Part shown: in pieces, positions 46,336 to 54,569 of the stretch
How the letters are laid out: every line of letters starts with the position of its first letter
Numbering within the stretch: the stretch's first letter is position 1
Assembly (NCBI RefSeq): GCF_902833225.1
Contig: NZ_CADFEI010000015.1
Location: forward strand, 62,001-126,000
DNA: 64,000 bases
Reading direction: 5' to 3'
From: Burkholderia sp. BCC1644
GTDB lineage: Bacteria; Pseudomonadota; Gammaproteobacteria; Burkholderiales; Burkholderiaceae
The notes under the pieces: model-generated
What the model was told of the DNA's origin: nothing
What the model saw: only the letters and a program-made list of their open reading frames with translations
Databases searched by the model: none
Translations under genes and position numbers: made by a program

Positions 46336-47193
46336 TCATTTCAATCCTAATGCTTTCAGAAACGTGTGCTCGTCGTCCGAGCGGTAATTGAGCCGCCGCG
46401 ACAGTTCCGCCGCCGCGCGCTGCACCTTGTCGATCAGCCCGTCCGCGATCAGCGCCGCGTCGATCTCCGGACGCGGCACCGTCACCGTGATGCACGCGAC
46501 GATCTTTTGCGTCTCGTTGCGCACCGGCGCCGTCACCACCGAAATACCGCGCTCGAACGACGAATTGCTGACGCCGTAGCCGCGCAGCGCATCCTCGCGG
46601 ATCATTTCGTACAACGCGTCGATCGTTTCCGGCGTCGCGCTCGTCATCCGGTTCAGCGCGCCCTCCGGATACAGCGCCTGCAGCTCCTTCAGCGACAGGT
46701 CGCCCATCAGCACGTGGCCGTGGGTCGTCGCATGCGCGGGCAAGCGCGTGCCGACGTTCACACGGATCGAGCTGAACACCGGCGACTGGCTCTGCGCCTT
46801 CGCGACGAACACCACGTCGCGGCCGTCGCGGATCACGATGTGCGTCGTGAAGCCGGTCGCATCGCGCAGGCTTTCGATCACCGGCAGGCCGAGATCGGTC
46901 AGCTCCAGCGAGCTCAGGTATTCGAAACCGAGCCGCAGCACGGCGATGCCGAGCTTGTAGTTGCGATCCTTGTCCGCGCGCTCGAGGAAGCCGAGCGATT
47001 CGAGCGTCTGCAGCAGACGGAACACCGTCGTGCGCGGAATGCCGAGCCGCTTCGACAGTTCGGGCGCGCCGAGCACCGGCTCGCGCGGCGAGAATTCGGC
47101 GAGAATCCGCAACCCGCGTTCGAGGCCGGGCACCACATAGTTCGCGTCGGACTTCGTGTTCTCGGGTTCGGGTCGTTGCAGCGGTTCGCTCAT
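46336..47193 (-). CDS. IclR-family transcriptional regulator (in operon)
   Basis: A 285-residue IclR regulator. The winged helix is at residues ~20-80 (VPGLERGLRILAEF, then APELSKRLGIPRTTVFRLLQTLESLGFLER), followed by the effector domain with GTRLPAHATTHGHVLMGDL. It overlaps the upstream hydrolase gene by four bases and lies inside the catabolic operon. A close paralogue lies at 52824-53717. It probably binds the TGTTCC-N6-GGAACA sites at 51238 and 51523 and responds to an aromatic metabolite (inference). Confidence 0.9.
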   Translation of the reverse strand: MSEPLQRPEPENTKSDANYVVPGLERGLRILAEFSPREPVLGAPELSKRLGIPRTTVFRLLQTLESLGFLERADKDRNYKLGIAVLRLGFEYLSSLELTDLGLPVIESLRDATGFTTHIVIRDGRDVVFVAKAQSQSPVFSSIRVNVGTRLPAHATTHGHVLMGDLSLKELQALYPEGALNRMTSATPETIDALYEMIREDALRGYGVSNSSFERGISVVTAPVRNETQKIVACITVTVPRPEIDAALIADGLIDKVQRAAAELSRRLNYRSDDEHTFLKALGLK

Positions 47194-48101
47194 GCCAGCC
47201 CCCGCTGTTGGTCGCATTGACGACAGAAACCGTCGATCAACGCGGAATAGACGGCCGGCGCTTCCACGTAGCCGGCATGACCGGCTTGCGGAATCACCTG
47301 CAGCGCAACGTGCGCGGCCGCGGCGATCCGCTCGCATGCGGCCGGTGGCGTGATCGCGTCGTTCGCACCGACGGCCACGGCCGTGCGGCCGCGATAGCCG
47401 GCGAGATCGGTTGCGAGATCGGCGTTCGCGAGCAGATGCGTGGCCTGCGCGTAGCCGGCCGGCACGATGCGCGCCATGTTCCAGCGCACCCACGCCCTGG
47501 CATCCTCGTTCGCGAAACCGGACAGCATGTTGCCGCTGCGCTGCTCAGCGAGCCCGGCCGGGCCGAGTTCCGCGAGCATCGCGAGCCGCGCGTCGCGGCG
47601 CGATTCGCGCGTTTCGGCCGGTGCGCTGCCGTAGCCGCCCGCGGGCGACACGAGCAGCAGGCCGGCGATCCGCGCGGGCATCACGCGGGCGAGACCGCCC
47701 GCGATGATCGCGCCGAGCGAATGGCCGACCAGCACGCAACGATCGATGCCGAGTGCCTCGAGCCACGCGTTCAGCGATGCCGCGTAATCGGCGGCAGCCG
47801 GCGACGCGCCGTGCACGGGCGTCGACACGCCGTAACCGGGTGCGTCCCACGCGAGCACGCGGCGCGACGCGCCAAGCGTGTCGAGCTGGCGGACCCACGA
47901 TGCGGCGCCCGAGCCGATCCCGTGCAGCAGCACGACGGGCAGCGCGCGGCCCGCATGCTGCGCGCCGGCCTCGCCTGCGCCAGCTTCACGGTAGCCGATC
48001 GTGCCCGCCGCGCCGGCTGCGCAACGCTGCTCGGGAAACTGCCCGAGCAGCGCGGCGAACGCCGCGGTGCGGTCGCGTTCACGTTTGTCGATGACACTCA
48101 T
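47190..48101 (-). CDS. Alpha/beta hydrolase (meta-cleavage product hydrolase-like)
   Basis: A 303-residue serine hydrolase. HGIGSGAASW (residues 60-69) is the oxyanion region and GHSLG (126-130) places Ser128 as nucleophile. VGANDAITP provides the acid and PQAGHAGYVEAP the His. This is the pattern of BphD/MhpC-type hydrolases that split ring-cleavage products, which suits an operon with an extradiol dioxygenase. The start at 48101 follows the cupin stop by 18 bases. Confidence 0.85.
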   Translation of the reverse strand: MSVIDKRERDRTAAFAALLGQFPEQRCAAGAAGTIGYREAGAGEAGAQHAGRALPVVLLHGIGSGAASWVRQLDTLGASRRVLAWDAPGYGVSTPVHGASPAAADYAASLNAWLEALGIDRCVLVGHSLGAIIAGGLARVMPARIAGLLLVSPAGGYGSAPAETRESRRDARLAMLAELGPAGLAEQRSGNMLSGFANEDARAWVRWNMARIVPAGYAQATHLLANADLATDLAGYRGRTAVAVGANDAITPPAACERIAAAAHVALQVIPQAGHAGYVEAPAVYSALIDGFCRQCDQQRGLA

Positions 48102-48119
48102 TGCTTCACCGGCTCCGTC

Positions 48120-48647
48120 TCAACGCTTGATCTTCGCGAGCGGCGAATCGGGCGGATACGTCGGCGTGACGGGCTTCGGCGAACCGAGCATCACGCACAT
48201 CAGCGCATCTTCCTCGCCGATGTTGATTTCCGTGCGATACACGCCCGGCGGCACCGAGATCAGGTCGCGCTCGCCGAGGATCGCTTCCCACGTCTCGCCG
48301 TCGCGCTCGCAGATCACCTTCATCTTGCCGCGCAGCACGAAGAAGATTTCCTCGACGTCCATGTGGATGTGGCTCGGGCCGATGTTGCCGGCCGGAATGA
48401 CCATCGTCGAGAACGTGAAGCCGCCGGCCGGCACCGTGTTGACGTCCTTCGCGACGCCCGTGCCGCCCGTGCCGACGTAGCGCATCTGCGCACGGCGGTA
48501 CTTCGGGTCGTAGTCGGCCTGGAACTTCAGCGCGTCCCAGTCGTAGCGCCGCGTCGCGTAGCGCGCGACGCGCCCTTCCATCCAGTCGTCGAAGCTTGCG
48601 CCTTCCGGCTGGTCCCACGACTTGCGTTCGAGATCGGCGTCCGCCAT
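48120..48647 (-). CDS. Cupin-domain protein
   Basis: A 175-residue protein with one cupin barrel in its C-terminal two thirds. Motif 1 is GPSHIHMDVEEIFFVLRGKM (two His and one Glu that could bind metal) and motif 2 is around ISVPPGVYRTEIN, where the usual His is not obvious. GGAGAGG precedes ATG 48647. It may be a dioxygenase, isomerase or binding protein in the aromatic pathway; no subgroup is recognised. Confidence 0.82.
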   Translation of the reverse strand: MADADLERKSWDQPEGASFDDWMEGRVARYATRRYDWDALKFQADYDPKYRRAQMRYVGTGGTGVAKDVNTVPAGGFTFSTMVIPAGNIGPSHIHMDVEEIFFVLRGKMKVICERDGETWEAILGERDLISVPPGVYRTEINIGEEDALMCVMLGSPKPVTPTYPPDSPLAKIKR

Positions 48648-48676
48648 CGTCCTCTCCTTCATTCAGTGTGAAAACA

Positions 48677-49447
48677 TCAATTCATTACGAAGCCGCCGTT
48701 CACCGGCAGCAATTGACCCGTCACGAAGCGCGCGCCGTCCGACAGCAGGAACAGCACGGGGCCCGTCACGTCGTCGGGCACCTGCGCACGCGTCAGCGCG
48801 CGGCCCTGCATGTAGAACGCATGGCGCTCGGCCGGCACGTAAGCGGTCGCCTCGACTTCGGTGAGCCCCGGCGCGATCGCGTTGACCGTCACGCCGTGCG
48901 CGCCGAACTCGCGTGCCTGCGCGTAGGTCATCGCGATCACCGCGCCCTTGCTCGCGACATACGCGAGCAGCCTCGGCGCGCCCCACAGCGCGGTGTCCGA
49001 TGCGAGGTTCACGATCGCGCCGCGGCCCGACTGCGCGAGGTGCGGCAGCGCCGCATTGCTGACGAGCCACACGCCGCGCACGTTCACGTTCATCACGGCG
49101 TCCCACGTCGACACGTCGAGCTCCGTCGACAGCTTGCCGCCCGAGTTCGTGATCGCCGCGTTGTTGATCAGGGCGTCGATGCCGCCGAGCGCCGCCGCGC
49201 CCTGCGCGACGAATGCGTCGACGCTCGCCGGATCGGCCAGGTCGAGCGCGAAGAAGTGCGCCACGTGGCCGGCTTGCGTGAGCTGCGCGGCCAGCGCGCG
49301 GCCCTCTTCGACGAGCACGTCGCCGAACGCGACCTGCGCGCCCGCTGCGACCAGCGCCTTGACGAACGCCGCGCCGAGCCCGCGCGCGCCGCCCGTGACG
49401 AGCACGCGGCGCCCCGGCAGCGACACGACCGGAGCGAGCTCAGCCAT
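48677..49447 (-). CDS. SDR-family dehydrogenase
   Basis: A 256-residue classical SDR: VLVTGGARGLGAAF (residues ~15-28), NNAAITN (~91), the active site YVASK near 161-165, and TGQLLPVNGGF at the end. In an operon with a Rieske oxygenase, the likely job is to oxidise a cis-dihydrodiol to a catechol or an alcohol to a ketone (inference). It overlaps the oxygenase gene by 8 bp. The start MAELAP at 49447 fits SDR length; a longer in-frame start at 49513 is less likely. Confidence 0.88.
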   Translation of the reverse strand: MAELAPVVSLPGRRVLVTGGARGLGAAFVKALVAAGAQVAFGDVLVEEGRALAAQLTQAGHVAHFFALDLADPASVDAFVAQGAAALGGIDALINNAAITNSGGKLSTELDVSTWDAVMNVNVRGVWLVSNAALPHLAQSGRGAIVNLASDTALWGAPRLLAYVASKGAVIAMTYAQAREFGAHGVTVNAIAPGLTEVEATAYVPAERHAFYMQGRALTRAQVPDDVTGPVLFLLSDGARFVTGQLLPVNGGFVMN

Positions 49448-50510
49448 TCGCAGGCTCCGAGGCGGCGTGGGCCGCGCGATGCGCGTCGAGTGCGGACAGA
49501 TGCTCTTGCGCACGCTGGCGCAGCATCCGGCGCACGCGCGTGATGCCGACGTCGTGCTGGTACAGGTATTCGTGATCGCGCGCTTGCGGCGCGAGGCTTT
49601 CGAGGACGTAGCGATCCTGCTCGAGCACGTCCCAGTGCAGGCCTTCGAGGCGGTTGCGGTACATGAAGCGCCACACGTCGCGCTGCCAGCCGCTGACCTT
49701 GCGCGTACGCCAGAAGTAGACCTGGCAGTTGTCGCCGTCGACCGGCGTCGCGAAGCCGATGATCCCGAAGTTGCCGCCCGGGCCGAACTTCTGCTTGTAC
49801 GGAATCGCGAGGCGCATCCACAGGCAGCCCGTTTCGCCGAGCTCGACCCAGTCGAAGTTCACGTCGCGCTGGCCGATCTTCTCGAACATCAGGCCCGTTT
49901 CCGTCTTGCGCACGCGCATGTCGGCCTGCTTGTCGCCTTCGGCCATCGAGTGCGACGTCGCGTGCAGGTACGCGCCGTGCATCGGGTCCATCACGTTGTC
50001 GATCGCGTACTGGTAATTGCACTTCCAGTTCGACACGCACAGGAAATGGCCGTACTCGTCGGCGACCAGCTCCTCGGGAAGATTCAGCGGCGCCGGCTCG
50101 CCGTGCGCTTCGTCGCCGAACCACAGGAAGATCGCGCCGGCCTTCTCTTCGACCGGATACGACTTCACGCACTTCGTGCCTTCGAGCGGACAGTTCGACA
50201 CGGCCGGCACCTTGTCGACCGTGCCGTCGCCGCCGATCTCGATGCCGTGATACCAGCAGGCGATGCTGCCGCCGAGGTTCCAGCCGAGCGACAGGCGCGC
50301 GCCGCGGTGCGGGCAGCGATCTTCCAGCGCGTGGACCTTGCCGTCGTGATCGCGCCACAGCACGATCTGCTCGGACAGGCGCGTGAGGCCGACGGGCGCA
50401 TTCGACACCTGCCAGCTGGGTGCAACGGGATACCAGTAGTTCTTGATGCCGCGGTCGAGATAGTCACGGACCGGGTCGTGTTGGACTGCGTGTTGTACGG
50501 GGGACGTCAT
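49440..50510 (-). CDS. Rieske ring-hydroxylating oxygenase, catalytic (alpha) subunit
   Basis: A 356-residue oxygenase subunit. The Rieske 2Fe-2S centre is CPHRGARLS (Cys66, His68) with CWYHG (Cys85, His88). The mononuclear iron site is DNVMDPMHGAYLH (Asp175 bridge; His178 and His183 ligands). The length and the absence of a beta-subunit gene suggest the alpha-only (vanillate or phthalate oxygenase-like) group. Electrons would come from the ferredoxin at 50878 and the reductase at 39209. The substrate ring is unknown. Confidence 0.92.
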   Translation of the reverse strand: MTSPVQHAVQHDPVRDYLDRGIKNYWYPVAPSWQVSNAPVGLTRLSEQIVLWRDHDGKVHALEDRCPHRGARLSLGWNLGGSIACWYHGIEIGGDGTVDKVPAVSNCPLEGTKCVKSYPVEEKAGAIFLWFGDEAHGEPAPLNLPEELVADEYGHFLCVSNWKCNYQYAIDNVMDPMHGAYLHATSHSMAEGDKQADMRVRKTETGLMFEKIGQRDVNFDWVELGETGCLWMRLAIPYKQKFGPGGNFGIIGFATPVDGDNCQVYFWRTRKVSGWQRDVWRFMYRNRLEGLHWDVLEQDRYVLESLAPQARDHEYLYQHDVGITRVRRMLRQRAQEHLSALDAHRAAHAASEPANG

Positions 50511-50564
50511 CAGTGTGCTCCGGATGCGGTTGTCGTCGGGTCGGCGGTCACGCGCGCGGCGCGC

Positions 50565-50876
50565 TCATTCCGCGAGCGAGGCCATTTCGGCGCGGAAACG
50601 TTCGGCGGTCCACGCCGTGCCGTCCGGCGCGCGGAAGCCGATGCGGTTCAGGCCCGCGACGACATCGTCCAGCTCGGTTGCGCCGGCTTCGAACACGCGT
50701 TCGAGCGCATCGCCGAGGTCGTTCTCGTACTGGGTCGGCGCGGCCTTGCGGTTCTGCCAGACCTGGTTCTCGACCTGGCCGGGGATCTCGATCTGCCCCT
50801 TGCCCGCGACGTTGTTCGGCTGCGGCGCCACCCACGGCTTCAGGAAGGGATTGAAGTTGACGGTCGCTTCTTTCAT
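50565..50876 (-). CDS. Small recombinase-like helix-turn-helix domain protein
   Basis: A 103-residue protein (NFNPFLKPWVAPQPNN start; ENDLGDALERVFEAGATELDDVVAGLNRIGFRAPDGTAWTAERFRAEMASL end). The C-terminal half has the helix-turn-helix look of small proteins annotated as recombinase-like HTH, which I recall beside Rieske oxygenase genes. It lies between ferredoxin and oxygenase genes, starting one base after the ferredoxin stop, so it may be an assembly or accessory factor rather than a DNA recombinase. Confidence 0.65.
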   Translation of the reverse strand: MKEATVNFNPFLKPWVAPQPNNVAGKGQIEIPGQVENQVWQNRKAAPTQYENDLGDALERVFEAGATELDDVVAGLNRIGFRAPDGTAWTAERFRAEMASLAE

Positions 50877-50877
50877 G

Positions 50878-51195
50878 TCATTCCACCTTGATCTGGATTT
50901 CCTCGCCGGCGAGGCGCACCGCGTACTGCTTCAGCGCACGTCCGCCCGGACCCTTCAGGCATTCGCCCGTCTTGATGTCGAACACGGCCTCGTGCAGCGG
51001 GCATTCGACCGTGCCTTCGTCGACGAACCCCTGCGTCAGCAGCGCGTACGCATGCGGGCACACGTTCTCGAGCGCATACACGTCGTCGCCGACGCGGTAG
51101 ATCCCGATTTCCACGCCGTCGGTCCGCTTGAACTCGATCGGCGTGTCTTCCGACAGCGCGCCGGCGTGACCGGCGCAAATCCATTGTTCAGACAT
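50878..51195 (-). CDS. Rieske 2Fe-2S ferredoxin of the oxygenase system
   Basis: A 105-residue Rieske ferredoxin. CPHAYALL (Cys46, His48) and CPLHEAVF (Cys65, His68) bind the cluster. It shuttles electrons from the flavoprotein reductase to the oxygenase. It is the first gene of the 14-gene leftward unit. Its start lies 43 bp from a TGTTCC/GGAACA operator and 78 bp from a TATAAT -10 element. Confidence 0.93.
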   Translation of the reverse strand: MSEQWICAGHAGALSEDTPIEFKRTDGVEIGIYRVGDDVYALENVCPHAYALLTQGFVDEGTVECPLHEAVFDIKTGECLKGPGGRALKQYAVRLAGEEIQIKVE

Positions 51196-51227
51196 CTCAC
51201 ACCCTTCCTTCTGATCGACTCTCGGTT

Positions 51228-51278
51228 TGTTCCGATTTGTTCCATATCCGGAACAGCAGTTTATGGATGGTGATTATA
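51228..51278 (-). promoter_or_regulatory. Promoter and operator of the 14-gene catabolic operon
   Basis: On the minus strand a perfect TATAAT (51273-51278) stands with only a weak -35, so an activator may help. About ten bases past the predicted start lies TGTTCC-ATATCC-GGAACA (51238-51255), plus an extra direct half-site TGTTCC at 51228-51233. The same inverted repeat occurs in the porin promoter. The position suits repression by an IclR-type regulator. The remaining 446-bp gap (51196-51641) also carries the porin promoter. Confidence 0.65.
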
Positions 51279-51474
51279 GGAGTGACTTTCCACGAGTAAA
51301 ACAAAAAGCTGCATGTCCTAGGGAAAACACCGACCGCTGGGTCGACAATCGCTTTCGACTACCTTGTCGAATGTAATTTTTTGTTGTGTGGCGGGGATTT
51401 ACCGTCTTTTCCGGGGCATGACGCACCGAGACCGGGCATCGGCCCGGACCCCTTCCGTCCCGAAAAATTTATTT

Positions 51475-51540
51475 TTGATACGGTGCTTGACACCTCTATA
51501 CTTCATTCCACCAGAGGCACATTGTTCCTTATATGGAACA
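51475..51540 (+). promoter_or_regulatory. Porin promoter with matching operator
   Basis: TTGATA (51475-51480), a 16-base spacer and TATACT (51497-51502) form a good sigma-70 promoter. Just past the predicted start lies TGTTCC-TTATAT-GGAACA (51523-51540), the same 6-6-6 inverted repeat as in front of the catabolic operon and in the same relative place. Confidence 0.7.
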
Positions 51541-51641
51541 TACGAATGCCCGCCAGATGGCGAACCCCTGCGTGACGGACGGCCGTCCCCGCGCACGCCG
51601 CCATGGCACGTTTTCATCAGGTTGGAGATTCAGGAGATCAA

Positions 51642-52721
51642 ATGGTCAAGCATGCGGTAGCAGCAGCAGTGATCGGATTGGGCGCCGCGTCGGGCGCGTG
51701 GGCGCAGAGCAGCGTGACGCTGTACGGCAGCCTGGATGCGGGCGTCGCCTATGTGAACAACGTCGGCGGCCATGCAAAGTGGGCGATGATCCAGGGCAAC
51801 ACGCAGCCCGACCGGTGGGGCCTGAAGGGCAAGGAAGATCTCGGCGGCGGCCTGTCGGCAATCTTCCAGCTCGAAAACGGCTTCTATACGAACAACGGCC
51901 AGTTCGCGACCGCGAACACGATCTGGAACCGCGCGGCATTCGTCGGCCTCAGCTCGGACCGCTACGGCACGCTGACGCTCGGCCGCCAGACGCCGCTGTC
52001 GTTCGACTATCTCGATCCGCTCAGCACGGCCTACCTCGCGATGAGCTGGTACGCGTTCCACCCCGGCAACATCGACGGGCTCGCCGCCACCGGCAACGTG
52101 CCGTACAACAACGCGGTCAAGTACCGTTCGCCGACCTTCGCGGGCTTCTCGGCCGCGGCCACGCTGGCGCTCGGCAACACGACGAACTTCTCGACCGGCA
52201 AGTCGGTCGGCGTCGCGCTGAACTATGCGAACGGGCCGTTCAAGGCGTCGGCCGTGTACTCGAACGAGCACGACCGCTCGATCCTGATCAGCCAGACCGG
52301 CATTACGTCGTTCCAGGGGCAGAACACCGCGAACGGCTACCTCGCGAACAAGGTCGAGAACATCGGCGCGGGCGCGTCCTACCAGTTCGGCGACTTCCTC
52401 GTGCATGGTCTCTACACGCGCACGAAGATGCAGTCGAACGGCTATTCGGATACATTCCAGAGCTACGACGCGGGCGTGAACTACCGCAGCAGCGCGTTCA
52501 ACACGATCGCGGGCGGTGCGGCGACCACGACGCTGGCCGGCCGCCGCTGGACGCAGGTCGAGCTCGGCGACATCTACGCGCTGTCGAAGCGCACGCAGCT
52601 CTATGCGAACGTGCTCTACGAACACGGTTCGGGCGGCGCCAAGGCTGCGTTCTTCACGGCCGGCGTGTCGAGCACCGCGAACCAGGTAGTCGTGCTGACC
52701 GGGATCCACCACTCCTTCTGA
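51642..52721 (+). CDS. Gram-negative porin (Porin_4/OmpC-like trimeric type)
   Basis: A 359-residue outer-membrane porin. The signal peptide is cut at GAWA-Q (residue ~21). The mature start SSVTLYGSLDAGVAYVNN, then RWGLKGKEDLGGGLSAIFQLE and AAFVGLSSDRYGTLTLGRQ, are the standard beta-proteobacterial porin sequence, and the final GIHHSF ends in the terminal Phe needed for Bam recognition. CAGGAG precedes ATG 51642. Divergence from the aromatic operon and the shared operator suggest it admits that substrate. Confidence 0.93.
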   Translation: MVKHAVAAAVIGLGAASGAWAQSSVTLYGSLDAGVAYVNNVGGHAKWAMIQGNTQPDRWGLKGKEDLGGGLSAIFQLENGFYTNNGQFATANTIWNRAAFVGLSSDRYGTLTLGRQTPLSFDYLDPLSTAYLAMSWYAFHPGNIDGLAATGNVPYNNAVKYRSPTFAGFSAAATLALGNTTNFSTGKSVGVALNYANGPFKASAVYSNEHDRSILISQTGITSFQGQNTANGYLANKVENIGAGASYQFGDFLVHGLYTRTKMQSNGYSDTFQSYDAGVNYRSSAFNTIAGGAATTTLAGRRWTQVELGDIYALSKRTQLYANVLYEHGSGGAKAAFFTAGVSSTANQVVVLTGIHHSF

Positions 52722-52750
52722 GCGGTGCCGGGCATTCGGCGCCTGACATG

Positions 52751-52778
52751 AAAATAGCGGCCCGCGGGCCGCTATTTT
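52751..52778. terminator. Bidirectional terminator between porin and IclR genes
   Basis: AAAATAGCGGCCCG followed by its exact complement forms a perfect 28-bp palindrome with A/T ends. It lies 29 bp after the porin stop and serves both the porin and the convergent IclR gene. Confidence 0.93.
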
Positions 52779-52823
52779 CTTGATTGCGATGCCGCGTGCA
52801 GCGGCCCGGCCGACCAGTCGGCG

Positions 52824-53717
52824 TCAGAACATCGCGACCTTGTGGCGCGCATGCGCGAACGTCGGGTCGCTTTCGAGCGGACGGTAGTTCAGCCGCTGCG
52901 ACAGGTCGACCGCCGCGCCGCACACGGCTTCGACGAGCCGCTCCTTCTCGCCGGCCTCGCCGATCTCCGAACGCGGCACCGTCGCGGTGATCGCCGCGAC
53001 GATCGAGCCTGACTGATCGCGCACGGGCGCGGTCACGGCGGAAATGCCGCTCTCGAACGCCGCCTCGCTGACCGCGTAGCCAAGCCGGGCGTAGTGGCGA
53101 ACGCGTTCATACAGCTCGTCGACGCTGCCCGGCGTGCGTTCGGTGAACTGTTCGAGTTTTTTCTCCGGATAGAGCTGACGCAGCGCGTCGCGTGTCAGGT
53201 CGCCCATCAGCACGTGGCCATGCACGGTCGCATGCGCGGGCAAGCGCGTGCCGACGTGTACCTTCACCGAACCGAACATCGACGTATTGCTCTGCGCCTT
53301 CGCGACGAACACCACGTCGCGCTGGTCGCGGATCAGCAGATGCGTCGACAGGCCGGTCGCGTCGCGCAGCCGTTCGAGCACGGGCGTGCCGAGATCGGTC
53401 AGTTCAAGCGAATTCAGGTATTCGAAGCCGAGCCGCAGCACGCCGACACCGAGCCGGAAATAACGGTCGCCATTCACGCGTTCGAGGAAACCGAGCGCCT
53501 CGAGCGTCTGCAGCAGGCGGAACGTGGTCGTGCGCGGAATGCCGATGCGCTTCGACAGTTCCGGCGCGCCGAGCACGGGCTCGCGCGCGGAGAATTCGGC
53601 GAGGATCCGCAGCCCGCGTTCGAGCCCCGGCACCAGGTAGGACGAAGCGCCGCCGGACGATTCGTCGTCGCCGGGCGTCGCCGGATCGGGTGCGCCGCTC
53701 ATCGTTGTCTTGACCAT
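52824..53717 (-). CDS. IclR-family transcriptional regulator (second paralogue)
   Basis: A 297-residue IclR regulator with the winged helix at ~30-95 (LVPGLERGLRILAEF, then APELSKRIGIPRTTTFRLLQTLEALGFLER) and an effector domain containing GTRLPAHATVHGHVLMGDL. It is strikingly similar to the regulator at 46336-47193 along its whole length, so the pair arose by duplication or parallel recruitment. It lies beyond the porin, convergent with it. The start is uncertain (53717 or 53702; neither has a strong ribosome site). Confidence 0.88.
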   Translation of the reverse strand: MVKTTMSGAPDPATPGDDESSGGASSYLVPGLERGLRILAEFSAREPVLGAPELSKRIGIPRTTTFRLLQTLEALGFLERVNGDRYFRLGVGVLRLGFEYLNSLELTDLGTPVLERLRDATGLSTHLLIRDQRDVVFVAKAQSNTSMFGSVKVHVGTRLPAHATVHGHVLMGDLTRDALRQLYPEKKLEQFTERTPGSVDELYERVRHYARLGYAVSEAAFESGISAVTAPVRDQSGSIVAAITATVPRSEIGEAGEKERLVEAVCGAAVDLSQRLNYRPLESDPTFAHARHKVAMF

Positions 53718-53990
53718 GTGGACATGGACGAAAGGAAATCAGTCACGAAACAGGTCATGGAACATCGTGGATATTCAGTCATGCTACCTCAGCGCGCGCG
53801 CAGGATCGCACCGGCACGCATCGCCGCGATGCAGCATGCGCATCCGCGCCGCCATGCAGCGCCATTCAAGGTCGAGAGGATAGCAGCGTTGGGCAGCGCG
53901 ACGCCATGCGGAAATCGCCGAACGGCGGGCAGGCGGCCGCACGACCGAAGGACGCGGCCGGCCCGTGTCCGGCATGGCGCGCCGGATCGC

Positions 53991-54470
53991 CTACAGGCGC
54001 GACAGGTAGACGCGAAGATTCGCGCGGTCGTACGTGAAGCCGCCGGCCGGATCCCGCTCCAGCACGCGCGCGAGATCGACCGCATACATCCAGCCGCTGC
54101 CCAGCAGGCCGCCGTTGATCGCGCGGATCCGGCTGCCGCCGACGGCGATCGCGGCATGAAACACGTTGCCGTTCCGGGAGAAGCCGACCGCTGTGCCGGC
54201 CGGAATGCTCGCGCGCCCGTCCCACTGGTCGCCGCTCTCGAAGTTGAACCGCGGCTTCCACAACTGGCCGATCGTGTCGAGCAGCGTACCGGGCGCGATC
54301 AGCGCGTCGGCGCGCAGCAGATACCTGACGTAGGCTGCGGCGTCATAGCAGACACCGCCGGATACGTACTCGTTGATGTTCGCCATCCCGAACATCAGCG
54401 CTTGCGCGTGCTTTTGCCGTTCGCCGAGGCCGGATTGGGCGACATGCCCGCCTAACTGGGTCAGTTGCAT
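53991..54470 (-). CDS. Hypothetical protein with possible Cys-His hydrolase site
   Basis: A 159-residue protein without signal peptide. SGGVCYDAAAYVRYLL (Cys41) starting a helix, then GNVFHAAIAVGGSRIRAING (His105 on a strand, Asn119), has the Cys-strand-His-polar layout of NlpC/P60 and CHAP papain-like hydrolases. I cannot confirm the family. AGGAGC lies five bases before ATG 54470. It is monocistronic, between the second IclR gene and the TonB-linked operon. It could be a peptidoglycan hydrolase, a toxin-like enzyme or a non-catalytic relative. Confidence 0.5.
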   Translation of the reverse strand: MQLTQLGGHVAQSGLGERQKHAQALMFGMANINEYVSGGVCYDAAAYVRYLLRADALIAPGTLLDTIGQLWKPRFNFESGDQWDGRASIPAGTAVGFSRNGNVFHAAIAVGGSRIRAINGGLLGSGWMYAVDLARVLERDPAGGFTYDRANLRVYLSRL

Positions 54471-54569
54471 GGGTAGCTCCTGGTGAGGAAGCAGGACACT
54501 ATCGTCCCGCCAACGCAATAACCTCATATCTTATTACGATATCGATCGACGCCGACCGGGCTCCGGGCG

